Shown: one piece after another, positions 1-7,683 of the stretch
How the letters are laid out: every line of letters begins with the position of its first letter
How positions within the stretch are numbered: the stretch's first letter is position 1
Origin: JBBQDK01 sp038319625
GTDB taxonomy: Bacteria; Pseudomonadota; Gammaproteobacteria; JBBQDK01
Direction of reading: 5' to 3'
Length of the DNA stretch: 21,200 bases
Assembly (NCBI GenBank): GCA_038319625.1
Contig: JBBQDK010000039.1
Span: 1 to 21,200, forward strand
Notes under the pieces: generated by a model
The model's input: only the letters and a program-made list of their open reading frames with translations
Told to the model about the DNA's origin: nothing
The model's database searches: none
Program-made: the position numbers and the translations under genes

Positions 1-716
1 GCGAGCATGCCGATCAGTAGCGCGAAATCCAATCCGGTCAAGGCCAGGCCCACTGAATAAATCACGCCGAGCGCCAGCATCACGCTGAGCTGTCCGCGCA
101 GGAATGCGCCGAGTACCTGATCGGACTCACGCGCCAGCCGCGCCACGGTGGACTCAACAGGCCGCGGCAGCATTTCGTGAATGCGCGCCACCAGCACGTC
201 CCAGTCGCGCAACAGATAAAACGTCAGGACCGGTATCAGCAGCAGATTGGCCGCCCAGTGCATCAGCGCCGCGCCGGAGCTGCCGAGTGACGACAGCAGC
301 TGTGCCGCCGCCCCACCCGCTTCCTTCCAGTGTGCCGTGATCGATTGCTGCAGGCTGTCGAGGCTGAGCAGTCCGGGGTCCAGACCTAGATGCTGCTCGA
401 TCCACGGCAGCACGTTCTGCTGCAGCCAGGTCAGGTCATGCGGCAGGCGCGCGATGAAGCGCACGATTTGCCGTTCCAGCAGCGGCACGCCGAGTATCAG
501 CACTAGCGTGAGTACCAGGAACAGCAACAGAAACACCACCAGCACGGCGGCGGTGCGTGACAGTTTGCGCGCCTCCAGGCGATCGGCGAGCGGGTCGCCG
601 AGATACGCCAACAGTCCGGCGACAAGAAATGGCGTCAGCACCGGCGCCAACAGGTACACCAGCCAGCCGGCGATCAAAAGGCCTGCCAGCACCAGCCATT
701 TCTGCATGTCGGTCAT
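1..716 (-). CDS. perM: AI-2E family transporter / PerM-like permease (partial, C-terminus beyond left edge)
   Basis: The minus strand stays open from an ATG at 716 to the window edge, giving the first 238 residues of a polytopic inner-membrane protein; PerM-family proteins run about 350 residues, so roughly a third is missing. It begins MTDMQKWLVLAGLLIAGWLV, a first membrane helix, followed by the family's N-terminal pattern APVLTPFLVAGLLAYLGDPLADRLE, further hydrophobic segments, and later NLLLIPVLTFYLLRDWD and LGAFLRGQLSVMLALGVIY, both typical of PF01594. Members are proposed exporters of small molecules or ions; the substrate cannot be read from sequence. The start overlaps the stop of the preceding phosphatidyltransferase gene by 4 bp (ATGA, 713-716), which implies translational coupling. 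In relatives the next gene downstream is often hda, which would lie off the left edge. Family assignment is secure; function is not. Confidence 0.88.
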   Translation of the reverse strand, partial: MTDMQKWLVLAGLLIAGWLVYLLAPVLTPFLVAGLLAYLGDPLADRLEARKLSRTAAVLVVFLLLFLVLTLVLILGVPLLERQIVRFIARLPHDLTWLQQNVLPWIEQHLGLDPGLLSLDSLQQSITAHWKEAGGAAAQLLSSLGSSGAALMHWAANLLLIPVLTFYLLRDWDVLVARIHEMLPRPVESTVARLARESDQVLGAFLRGQLSVMLALGVIYSVGLALTGLDFALLIGML

Positions 717-1279
717 GCGGATTCCTTGTGCGGACGGGTGGCATACCAAGCGCGCCGGCTCCAGGTGAAGACATACCAGCCACCACTGAGCAGCGTGGTG
801 CACACGACCAGATAAATCATCGTATGGTTGAAGGTTTGCAACGAAATGTTGACCGCCTGATTGAAGACCACCGCGAGCACCAGCACGATCTGGGCAAGTG
901 TGTTGAGTTTGCTGAGCAAGGTGGGATCGGCCTCCAGGCGGGCGATCCGGAAATGGTAGGCCGTGGCACCGGCGACGATGATGATGTCGCGCGCCAGCAC
1001 CGCCACCACCAGCCATACCGGCAACAGCCCCAGCCAGCCGAGCGTGAAATAACAGGCGACCAGCAGCAGCTTGTCAGCCAGCGGATCGAGCAGGCCACCG
1101 AGCCAACTGGTCCAGCCGTAGCGTTTGGCGAGATAACCGTCGAGGGCATCGGAGAACCCGGCAAGGGCGAACAGGTACAAGGCCCCGGAGTAGCGTTCCC
1201 GCCAGAGCAGCAGCGTCACCGGCACGACCAGCACAATACGCAGCGTGCTGATCAGATTGGGCAGGTCACGCCGCGTCAT
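713..1279 (-). CDS. CDP-alcohol phosphatidyltransferase family protein (PgsA-like)
   Basis: A 188-residue integral membrane enzyme that would transfer a phosphatidyl group from CDP-diacylglycerol to an alcohol such as glycerol 3-phosphate. The diagnostic metal-binding motif D-x2-D-G-x2-A-(K)R-x8-G-x3-D-x3-D is present as DALDGYLAKR followed by GGLLDPLADK at residues 44-68 or so, with all four aspartates intact. The N-terminus LPNLISTLRIVLVVPV matches the family, and hydrophobic segments follow through the C-terminus. Length agrees with PgsA (about 180 residues), but the segment after the active site (LARDIIIVAGATAYHF) differs from the AREIIIS stretch of E. coli PgsA. Glycerophosphate specificity is therefore possible but unproven, and no gene symbol is given. 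It is the middle gene of a minus-strand trio and overlaps both neighbours by 4 bp (1276-1279 and 713-716). Confidence 0.9.
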   Translation of the reverse strand: MTRRDLPNLISTLRIVLVVPVTLLLWRERYSGALYLFALAGFSDALDGYLAKRYGWTSWLGGLLDPLADKLLLVACYFTLGWLGLLPVWLVVAVLARDIIIVAGATAYHFRIARLEADPTLLSKLNTLAQIVLVLAVVFNQAVNISLQTFNHTMIYLVVCTTLLSGGWYVFTWSRRAWYATRPHKESA

Positions 1280-2376
1280 TGCGCGATGCGGTAGTGCAGC
1301 ACGCTATCGACCTGGGCGTCCGCTTCCGGCACCAGCAGCGCGCCGCGCGCGAGCGTTTCCAGAAAAGCCTGGCGGGAGCCGCCGAGTTGCAGGACGAAGG
1401 TCACCGCCGCGGGTTCGATAGTCCGCGTCTGCACCTGCGATACCTCCGGGATGCCCGTCAGATAATGCTCGACATCGGCGTACCGGTTCAGATCGGTGAT
1501 GCCCGCGACATGCAGCAGCACACCGGCATCGCTGACGGACAGCGACGGCGTCTGTCGCTCGAGCCGGTCGGCGACACCGTCGATACCGGCATCGATGACC
1601 TGTTGCAGGCTGCCTTGCGCCGTCCAGTTGGGTGCACCATCCGACAGATACAGGGTCCAGCGCGCCGCATACTGATCCGGCGCACTGACGTGCACATAAC
1701 CGGCCAACACGGCATCGGGCTGATAACGTTGCGCGGCATCGCGGATCCGGTCCGCCGTGCCGTCGACAACATCACTGAACTGCAGCGCCTGACGGTCTTC
1801 GATATCCAGCAAGGGATAGAGCAACGGCAGACCGCGCCGCTCCGCCGCCGCCTTGAGCAGTGGCCCGAGTGGTGCCGGCGCATCGGCGCCGACCAGGGTC
1901 TGCGTGGCGCCGGTATCCAACGCCAGCCACAGCACCGTTTGCGGCCGCTTCGCCCAGATGCCGAAATCCGCCGCATTCAATACACGATCGACACCGGCGG
2001 CATCGAAACGGGCGCGCAACTGCAAGCCAGGAGCCGGTGGTGGTTGCGGGGTGATGACCGCCGCGTCTTCAGAATCGGCAGCGGCGACGGGAGTGGCATC
2101 GGCAGGTACCGGTGTAGTTTCGTAACTGAAGCGCTGCACCAAGCGCTGAGCATTCAACACAACCCGTGCCAGCGCGGGATTCCGGGGGGCATTCTGGTCG
2201 CCCGACACGCGCACCAGCACTTCGCTGAGCGCGACGCCCAGGGCCTGATCGCGTGCGGCGGCATCATAACCGGTCACCGGAACCACGGCTTCATAGAGTG
2301 CATCGGTATCCGCGGCGGCTACGCCGGCGCAGCACAGCACCGCACATAAACACAGCAGCCGGCGCCAGTGACTCAT
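1276..2376 (-). CDS. DUF2066 domain-containing exported protein
   Basis: A 366-residue protein with a Sec signal peptide (MSHWRRLLCLCAVLCCAG, cleavage probably after the AAA near residue 22), so it is expected in the periplasm. The mature N-terminus DTDALYEAVVPVTGYDAAAR followed by ALSEVLVRVSGD is the pattern of DUF2066 proteins, which sit divergently from purM in Pseudomonas and related genera; their function is unknown. The reading frame opens further upstream, but the ATG at 2376 is chosen because the signal peptide starts there and AGGAAG lies about 10 nt before it; an ATG at 2397 has no such site. A Pro/Ala linker near residues 105-115 separates the N-terminal part from the C-terminal half. 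First gene of the trio with the phosphatidyltransferase and PerM-like permease; its stop overlaps the next start (ATGA). Confidence 0.88.
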   Translation of the reverse strand: MSHWRRLLCLCAVLCCAGVAAADTDALYEAVVPVTGYDAAARDQALGVALSEVLVRVSGDQNAPRNPALARVVLNAQRLVQRFSYETTPVPADATPVAAADSEDAAVITPQPPPAPGLQLRARFDAAGVDRVLNAADFGIWAKRPQTVLWLALDTGATQTLVGADAPAPLGPLLKAAAERRGLPLLYPLLDIEDRQALQFSDVVDGTADRIRDAAQRYQPDAVLAGYVHVSAPDQYAARWTLYLSDGAPNWTAQGSLQQVIDAGIDGVADRLERQTPSLSVSDAGVLLHVAGITDLNRYADVEHYLTGIPEVSQVQTRTIEPAAVTFVLQLGGSRQAFLETLARGALLVPEADAQVDSVLHYRIAQ

Positions 2377-2410
2377 CCGGACGCGGCTTCCTATCATTGT
2401 ATCCGGCGAG

Positions 2411-2427
2411 ACAAACAAGCCGTTTGT
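2411..2427. promoter_or_regulatory. Inverted repeat in the DUF2066/purM divergent control region
   Basis: Arms ACAAAC (2411-2416) and GTTTGT (2422-2427) are separated by AAGCC, forming a perfect 6+5+6 palindrome in the 143 bases between the divergent starts at 2376 and 2520. It could be a regulator's operator. It does not match the E. coli PurR box, in which the CAAAC/GTTTG half-sites abut. A TAAAAT hexamer at 2475-2480 could be a purM -10 box, but no good -35 precedes it. Only the palindrome is directly seen; its role is inferred. Confidence 0.3.
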
Positions 2428-2519
2428 TGATTTCAATCCCGGAAAAACCTGCGTCGTTATCGTCATAGTGCGTGTAAAATACCAGAATGTTGTCCCACCC
2501 GGAAATTCAGGAGTCCCCC

Positions 2520-3626
2520 GTGCCGCATGATGTCGACACCCGCAAGCACCCCACCGACCCGGTCATGAGCCCTGCAGCAGACCGCGCTGCGCTGAGCTAT
2601 CGCGATGCCGGCGTCGACATCGATGCCGGCGAGGCGCTGGTGGACGCCATCAAGCCGTACGCCGCACGCACCAAACGCCCCGGCGTGCTGGGCGGACTGG
2701 GCGGTTTTGGCGCATTGTTCGAGCTGCCCCTGGACCGTTACAAGCAACCGGTGCTGGTGTCTGGCACCGACGGCGTCGGCACCAAGCTCAAACTCGCCAT
2801 TGATCTGCAATGCCATGACACTATCGGCATCGATCTGGTAGCGATGTGCGTCAACGATCTGGTAGTGCAAGGCGCCGAACCTCTATTCTTCCTGGATTAC
2901 TACGCCACCGGCAAACTGCAGGTAGCCATCGCCTCCGATGTCATCAAGGGCATCGCGGTCGGTTGCGAGCAGGCCGGTTGCGCACTGGTAGGCGGCGAGA
3001 CCGCCGAGATGCCGGGACTGTACCATGCCGGTGATTACGATCTGGCAGGATTTGCGGTCGGCGTGGTGGAAAAAAGCCGCATCATCGATGGCAGCAAGGT
3101 CACCCCCGGCGATGTGCTGCTCGGCATCGCATCCTCCGGCCCGCATTCCAACGGCTACTCGCTGATTCGCAAGATCATTGAGGTGAGCGGCGCCGACCTC
3201 GGCGGGGACTTTCACGGCCGCACACTAGGCGACACCCTGCTTGTACCAACCCGCATCTATATAAAACCACTGCTGCAGCTGTTTTCGCAGCTGGATGTAC
3301 ATGCACTGGCGCACATCACCGGCGGTGGCCTGCTCGACAACATCCCGCGGGTTCTGCCCGAGAACATGCGTGCCGTGCTTCATTCAAGCGCGTGGCAACG
3401 CCCACCGGTCTTTGACTGGCTGCAACAGCAAGGCGGCGTGACCGACACGGAAATGTACCGCACCTTTAACTGCGGTATCGGCATGGTGGTGATCGTGACG
3501 GCGGCAGATGCCGGGCACGCTATCGATCAATTGAGCGCGGCAGGAGAAACGGTATGGCGAATTGGCCATATCGAAACCGCAACGCCGGGTTCCGAGCAGG
3601 TCAAAATACAACCTGGCCAATCATAA
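2520..3626 (+). CDS. purM: Phosphoribosylformylglycinamidine cyclo-ligase (AIR synthetase)
   Basis: Cytoplasmic enzyme of de novo purine synthesis that closes FGAM to aminoimidazole ribotide using ATP. From the chosen start it has 368 residues (E. coli about 345). Conserved blocks in order: LSYRDAGVDIDAGEALVD near residues 25-42, GTDGVGTKLK at 82-91, DLVAMCVNDLVVQGAEPLFF from 105, GGETAEMPG at 158-166, and later SGPHSNGYSLIRK and HITGGGLLDNIPRVLP. The GTG at 2520 is preferred because AGGAG (2509-2513) lies 6 nt before it. An in-frame ATG at 2487 has no ribosome site, and an ATG at 2565, nearest the conserved N-terminus, also lacks one; with that start the protein would be 353 residues. purN follows after 54 bp on the same strand, the usual purMN order. 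Confidence 0.96.
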   Translation: MPHDVDTRKHPTDPVMSPAADRAALSYRDAGVDIDAGEALVDAIKPYAARTKRPGVLGGLGGFGALFELPLDRYKQPVLVSGTDGVGTKLKLAIDLQCHDTIGIDLVAMCVNDLVVQGAEPLFFLDYYATGKLQVAIASDVIKGIAVGCEQAGCALVGGETAEMPGLYHAGDYDLAGFAVGVVEKSRIIDGSKVTPGDVLLGIASSGPHSNGYSLIRKIIEVSGADLGGDFHGRTLGDTLLVPTRIYIKPLLQLFSQLDVHALAHITGGGLLDNIPRVLPENMRAVLHSSAWQRPPVFDWLQQQGGVTDTEMYRTFNCGIGMVVIVTAADAGHAIDQLSAAGETVWRIGHIETATPGSEQVKIQPGQS

Positions 3627-3680
3627 GCCTGCAGACTACTGATCTGCTCATTGCATCGACCGCCACAACGATAAGCTACG

Positions 3681-4364
3681 ATGTCCGATACCAGCATTCA
3701 CCGACTACCCGTTGTGGTACTTATTTCCGGTGCCGGCAGTAATCTGCAGGCGCTGATCGACGCCATCGCACACGAGTCACTGCCGGTGGATATCCGTGCG
3801 GTGATCAGCAACCGTCCGCAGGCGGAGGGATTGACACGCGCCCGGCAGGCCGGCATCACGACACATATCCTGGAACATGGCGATTATCCCAACCGTGATG
3901 GTTTCGATGCGGCACTGATGAAGATCATCGATGCCTGTCGTCCCGGACTGGTGATGCTGGCGGGCTTCATGCGTATCCTGACGCGCTGTTTCGTCGAGCA
4001 TTACAACGGCAGACTGCTCAACATTCACCCTTCGCTGCTGCCCGACTTTCCCGGTCTGGCCACCCATCGCCGCGTCATGGAAACCGGCCGGACAGAACAC
4101 GGCGCCAGCGTGCATTTCGTCACACCGGAGGTGGATGGCGGACCGGTCATCCTACAGGCCCGTGTGCCGGTGCTGCCGGGCGACACGCCGGAACGTCTGG
4201 CAGCACGGGTGCTGGCACAGGAACACATCATCTATCCACTGGTGTTGCGCTGGTTCGCGCAAGGCCGGCTGTTTCTGCACGACAATCAGGTCATACTCGA
4301 CACTGTCGCGCTGTCGCGGCCCTTGCAACTTGACTTGCTGCACGAGGATCAGGCCACATCATGA
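3681..4364 (+). CDS. purN: Phosphoribosylglycinamide formyltransferase (GART)
   Basis: Transfers a formyl group from 10-formyltetrahydrofolate to GAR in purine synthesis, in the cytoplasm. At 227 residues it is slightly longer than E. coli PurN (212), with a short N-terminal extension and a longer tail. The phosphate-binding start VVVLISGAGSNLQALIDA is at residues 11-28. The catalytic residues are intact: N114 and H116 in NIHPSLLP and D152 in EVDGGPVILQ, with the HGASVHFV block between them; the spacing equals that of E. coli N106/H108/D144. The ATG at 3681 has only a weak ribosome site, which suits expression as the second gene of the purM transcript. Its stop overlaps the start of the DUF3108 gene by 4 bp (4361-4364). 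Confidence 0.97.
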   Translation: MSDTSIHRLPVVVLISGAGSNLQALIDAIAHESLPVDIRAVISNRPQAEGLTRARQAGITTHILEHGDYPNRDGFDAALMKIIDACRPGLVMLAGFMRILTRCFVEHYNGRLLNIHPSLLPDFPGLATHRRVMETGRTEHGASVHFVTPEVDGGPVILQARVPVLPGDTPERLAARVLAQEHIIYPLVLRWFAQGRLFLHDNQVILDTVALSRPLQLDLLHEDQATS

Positions 4365-5083
4365 ACGTTTTGCGCCGCTGTTACCACATGCTGTCGTCCG
4401 CGCTCGCGCTCTGGCTGCTCGCGACCACTGCCGCGGCCGCGCCATTGCCGCCATTCGCCGCGCAGTACAGTATCCGTGGTTTCGGCTTCCAGCTCGGCGA
4501 ATTCAGCAGCACGCTGCAAAATGGCGTCGACGGCGACTATATTTATGAAACCGAAACACGCACCGTCGGATTCATCTCCCACTTCAACAAGGACGTGATC
4601 CGGGAGCGCAGTCTGTGGGTCTGGCATGACGCGATGATCCAACCGCTCACTTACACCTATCAGCGCACCGGCGGCAAGAAAGAGCGCACCGCCAGACTGA
4701 CCTTCGACTGGAAGCGCGACGTGGTGGTGAACACCGTCGATGGCGAAACCTGGAAGCTGCCGATCCACGCTGGTGTACTTGACCGACTGGTCGTGCAACT
4801 GTCGATGATGCTGGACCTGAAGGCCGGCAAACGCGATATGGAATACACCTTCGCCGACGGCGGCCAGCTCAAGTCCTACCGGTTCCGCATCGTTGGCAAG
4901 GAACGTATCGAGACGCCGAAAGGTGCGTTTGACACGGTGAAGCTGGAACGCGTGATGGATGACGACAAGCGCTCGACCATGCTGTGGTGCTCACCGGAAC
5001 TGCACTACCTCCCGGTACGCATAGATCAGCGCGAGAAGGACGACAACTTCAGCATGCTGCTGACCGGTTACGCCGAGCATTGA
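4361..5083 (+). CDS. DUF3108 domain-containing exported protein
   Basis: A 240-residue protein with a clear signal peptide (basic MNVLRRC, hydrophobic core LSSALALWLLATT, cleavage probably after the alanine run near residue 27). The mature part PPFAAQYSIRGFGFQLGEFS and the tail with LPVRIDQREKDD followed by LTGYAEH are typical of DUF3108 proteins, predicted beta-rich periplasmic proteins found beside purN in Pseudomonas and relatives. Their function is not established and no catalytic residue is visible. The gene starts in an ATGA overlap with purN, so it is translationally coupled to purine genes although nothing in the protein suggests a purine role. No convincing terminator is seen in the 50 bp between its stop and the convergent lipoprotein gene. 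Confidence 0.9.
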   Translation: MNVLRRCYHMLSSALALWLLATTAAAAPLPPFAAQYSIRGFGFQLGEFSSTLQNGVDGDYIYETETRTVGFISHFNKDVIRERSLWVWHDAMIQPLTYTYQRTGGKKERTARLTFDWKRDVVVNTVDGETWKLPIHAGVLDRLVVQLSMMLDLKAGKRDMEYTFADGGQLKSYRFRIVGKERIETPKGAFDTVKLERVMDDDKRSTMLWCSPELHYLPVRIDQREKDDNFSMLLTGYAEH

Positions 5084-5133
5084 GCCATCCGCCATGAATG
5101 CGGCCGCTTAAAGATCGTAATTTCTGCTGGTGT

Positions 5134-5478
5134 TCAATAGGACGAAAAGCAGCCGCTGCCGGATGCATAGGCATCGACAATGACCTGGCCTTTCGGATTC
5201 ACCTCGAGAAATACATCGCAGGGCAGCGCGGCGCGATCCTTGGTCTGCCAGTAGTCATGATAGATATAAAGGATGTGACCATTTTTCAGCATCCGTAGCT
5301 CTGCAGGATCGCGCTGCGCGACGATACCTTTCGGTAGTCTGGCTTGATGCAGGGTAAGGCCTTTAACGCTCCCCAGTTGATCGACCAGATGCGCCTGCAT
5401 GTGCTCTATCCCCGTTGCGCATCCTTGCAGCCCCGCAAGAACGAAGCTCAGCAGAAAAATAATCCTGATATTCATCAT
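5134..5478 (-). CDS. Small putative lipoprotein, unknown function
   Basis: An open frame of about 114 residues starting MMNIRIIFLLSFVLAGLQGC, a signal sequence ending in a lipobox-like LQGC; the Gln at the second position is unusual. The likely acylated cysteine is residue 20 from this start. The mature part (about 95 residues) contains an alternating pattern with HILYIYHDYW, PCDVFLEVNPKGQVIVDAY and a second and third cysteine (PCDV and SGCFSS), loosely recalling small BamE-like lipoproteins, where a short helix is followed by a beta sheet; that similarity is an impression only. A GTG at 5484 and a second ATG at 5475 are alternative starts, and none has a strong ribosome site. It faces purN-DUF3108 convergently and is divergent from the membrane protein at 5853. 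It looks like an accessory gene. Confidence 0.68.
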   Translation of the reverse strand: MMNIRIIFLLSFVLAGLQGCATGIEHMQAHLVDQLGSVKGLTLHQARLPKGIVAQRDPAELRMLKNGHILYIYHDYWQTKDRAALPCDVFLEVNPKGQVIVDAYASGSGCFSSY

Positions 5479-5852
5479 TTGCACGTTTCAACTGGCGAAG
5501 AAAAGCAGCCAGCCCGGTAACGTGCCGCAAAAGCACCTGTGCATAAGTGGACAGTCCCGCGAGGTACAATCCATGGCCTGACAGTAATCGAGGTTTGCAT
5601 CCCGAGCATGGGAGTTGTAATGTCCTTTTCTTTACGGCACTGGTCAGGTCGCGGTTCCCAAGTCACGCAACTGGACAGAACCGCAGGTTGCAACAGTGCC
5701 TCGTCGGCTGCGACAAATCAAGCGTCTTTTGCCGCGTCACTTCCATTCTTACCGGCAACACGAACAATCACAGGTATCGGTGCCCGAAAGAAACTTTTCC
5801 CCGGATTGGCAACCAAAGTATTACAGCGCCAGAAATCCACAAGGAGTAGGTC
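5479..5852. other. Intergenic region between divergent lipoprotein and membrane protein genes
   Basis: About 370 bases with no convincing gene. Overlapping frames on both strands (for example 5539-5892 and 5547-5849 on plus) lack ribosome sites and recognisable protein patterns, and are Ser/Arg-rich in the way of non-coding frames. The last bases hold a strong ribosome site for the gene at 5853. Possible plus-strand -10 sequences (TATTAC near 5817, TAATGT near 5617) lack good -35 partners. No tRNA-like T-loop or tandem repeat was seen. The region must contain promoters for both flanking genes, but I cannot place them. Confidence 0.5.
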
Positions 5853-6266
5853 ATGCAACAACACGATTTTCGCCCATTCGCCTACATTATAATTATCCTT
5901 GGCTGCCTGCTGAGCTTCGCGGCCGCGGTCGTGCCGTTTTTTAACACCGGGTACCATTTGTACGCCAGCGTCCTGTTCGCCGGACTACTCCCCTATTTTC
6001 TTTATGCCAGTTTCACCGATGTGGTGCGCGGGTGGGCGCTGCTGATTGCAGGAGTTCTCATACTCGCTATCCATGTCGTCGTGACGGTACCTGAGCGATA
6101 TCTGCACTATGATGGATATACTGACGGTGTCATCTTTTATGCACCGCTCGCGGCCACCGTCCTGGCTCTGGTAGTTCTGGTTATCGGCGCGCGCCGGGGA
6201 CAACAGTGGTGCGGTAACCAGATGACCGCTCACGATGCAGACGTCGGTGGCCCCCATACTGCGTAA
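5853..6266 (+). CDS. Small four-helix inner-membrane protein, unknown
   Basis: A 137-residue hydrophobic protein with four predicted membrane segments: about residues 10-30 (YIIIILGCLLSFAAAVVPFF), 36-52 (LYASVLFAGLLPYFLYA), 60-78 (GWALLIAGVLILAIHVVVTV) and 92-111 (IFYAPLAATVLALVVLVIGA), followed by a short polar tail. AAGGAGTAGGTC directly before the ATG at 5853 is a near-ideal ribosome site, which is the main support for real expression. I do not recognise a family. It lies upstream of the DUF2789 gene, whose start is about 60 bp after this stop, so the two may be co-transcribed. Confidence 0.72.
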   Translation: MQQHDFRPFAYIIIILGCLLSFAAAVVPFFNTGYHLYASVLFAGLLPYFLYASFTDVVRGWALLIAGVLILAIHVVVTVPERYLHYDGYTDGVIFYAPLAATVLALVVLVIGARRGQQWCGNQMTAHDADVGGPHTA

Positions 6267-6324
6267 GAGCTACAGTAGCGCCGGACAGGACACTCAGGGC
6301 ATCATGGTATTCGGAGAACGGCCA

Positions 6325-6561
6325 ATGGATATCAGCAGAAAAACCCTCAGCACGCTGTTCGAGCAGTTAGGCCTGGATAATGATGCCGCGTCCATCGATG
6401 CCTTCATTCGTACTCATGTCCCACTGGATACAGCGGGGCCGATCTGGGCCGAAGCGTTTTGGTCTGCGTCGCAAGCGGCCTTTCTCAAGGAAGCGCTGGA
6501 GGAAGATGCCGACTGGGCCGAAAGTGTGGACCTGTTGAGCGAGCTGCTGCACAAGGCCTGA
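6325..6561 (+). CDS. DUF2789 domain-containing protein
   Basis: A 78-residue acidic cytoplasmic protein. MDISRKTLSTLFEQLGLDND at the N-terminus and AFWSASQAAFLKEALEEDAD then WAESVDLLSELL at the C-terminus match the DUF2789 family, compact helical proteins of unknown function common in marine and soil gammaproteobacteria. The frame extends upstream to 6235, but the ATG at 6325 fits the family's N-terminus and has GGAG at 6313-6316, 8 nt upstream, so the longer version is rejected. It converges with the S49 peptidase gene, whose stop lies only 14 bp beyond, with no visible terminator between them. Confidence 0.85.
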   Translation: MDISRKTLSTLFEQLGLDNDAASIDAFIRTHVPLDTAGPIWAEAFWSASQAAFLKEALEEDADWAESVDLLSELLHKA

Positions 6562-6575
6562 AATTTAGCCTCCGA

Positions 6576-7562
6576 TCAGCGCAATGTGGGCAGGCCGGTA
6601 ACAGCGCCCAGCAACCCGGCCGCCGCCGATGCGCCCACGCGTTGCGCAAAGCGCTGAAAGAAATCCCGATGTGGTGTGAAGTCCACGATCTCTTTTTCAT
6701 GGATTAAATCGCGTGCCACATAATCGTCGTCACCCAAACCATCGACAAGGCCCAGTGCCACGCTCTGTTCACCGGTCCAGATCAGGCCGCTGAAAAGATC
6801 CGGGTCATTCTTTAGTCGCGCACCACGCCCCTGTTTCACGGTAGCGATGAACTGCCGGTGTATGTCCGCCAGCATCTCATCACTATGCCGCACGTCTTCC
6901 TCATTGACGGGTGAAAACGGATCGAGAAAACCCTTGTGCTTGCCAGCCGTGTACAGGCGCCGCTCGATACCGAGTTTCTTCATCGCATCGACAAACCCGA
7001 ACCCGTCCATCAGCACACCGATCGAACCGACCAGGCTGGCCTTGTCGGCGAAGATCTTATCGGCGGCGACGGCCACGTAATAGCCGCCCGAGGCACAGAT
7101 ATCACTGATCACCGCGTACAGTGGAATATCGGGATGTTCCGCGCGCAGCTTGTGGATGGCATCATTGATCCGGCCGGCCTGCACCGGGCTGCCGCCCGGG
7201 CTGTTGATGCTCAGTATCACACCTTTGGTACCTTTATCATTGAAGGCGGCCCGTAATCCTTCAATGATGGTATCGGCATTGGCGTCACTGTCCGATGCGA
7301 TGACGCCGTTCAATTCGACCAGCGCCGTATGGTGCCCGATCGACAGACCACTCTCGCCGAAACTGTGCGGCAGCGCGACTAACAGTAGAATGAACAGGTA
7401 AAGAAACAGCAGGGATTTGAAAAATACACTCCAGCGCCGCGCTCGACGCTGCTCGGTCAAGGTCGCCAGCACCAGGCGACTGAGCAGATCGCGTTCCCAT
7501 TTTTCAGTCGCGCCGGCTTTTGACGTATCCGGGATGGTGCTATTCGAATCCGACTCGGTCAT
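6576..7562 (-). CDS. sppA: S49 family signal peptide peptidase (SppA, short single-domain type)
   Basis: A 328-residue inner-membrane serine protease of the SppA family, expected to degrade cleaved signal peptides and membrane fragments from the periplasmic side. An N-terminal cytoplasmic segment of about 48 residues leads into one membrane helix (VFFKSLLFLYLFILLLVALP, about 46-65) and a single catalytic domain. The Ser-Lys dyad is visible: S158 in CASGGYYVAVAADKI and K210 in AGKHKGFLDPF. Their spacing of 52 equals that of B. subtilis SppA (S147/K199). INSPGGSP at 119-126 is the oxyanion-region motif. Its length matches the half-size enzymes, not the 618-residue E. coli SppA. GGAGA about 9 nt before the ATG supports the start. 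The HAD phosphatase gene and rluC lie upstream on the same strand, as in Pseudomonas. Confidence 0.94.
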   Translation of the reverse strand: MTESDSNSTIPDTSKAGATEKWERDLLSRLVLATLTEQRRARRWSVFFKSLLFLYLFILLLVALPHSFGESGLSIGHHTALVELNGVIASDSDANADTIIEGLRAAFNDKGTKGVILSINSPGGSPVQAGRINDAIHKLRAEHPDIPLYAVISDICASGGYYVAVAADKIFADKASLVGSIGVLMDGFGFVDAMKKLGIERRLYTAGKHKGFLDPFSPVNEEDVRHSDEMLADIHRQFIATVKQGRGARLKNDPDLFSGLIWTGEQSVALGLVDGLGDDDYVARDLIHEKEIVDFTPHRDFFQRFAQRVGASAAAGLLGAVTGLPTLR

Positions 7563-7640
7563 GAGGATATCTCCAGTTCATTCATCGCAGTCCGCGCGAC
7601 AGCGCGCTTTATGCACGGCAGGGGTCGCCGCCCCACAGCT

Positions 7641-7673
7641 ATAAAATTTTCGCCCGCTTCAACATGACGGGCG
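7641..7673 (-). terminator. Weak terminator-like hairpin between HAD phosphatase and sppA
   Basis: On the minus strand CGCCCG (7673-7668) can pair with CGGGCG (7656-7651) across an 11-nt loop, followed by AAAATTTTAT. The stem is six GC pairs and the T-run is short and preceded by A residues, so termination would be partial at best. It lies just after the stop of the HAD gene (7684) and could reduce read-through into sppA. Confidence 0.3.
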
Positions 7674-7683
7674 TGAACGCGAT

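Noticed and set aside
5539..5892. Overlapping plus-strand frames (5539-5892, 5547-5849) in the gap before the membrane protein
   Set aside because: No ribosome site, composition unlike real proteins, no family pattern, and one of them runs into the well-supported gene at 5853.
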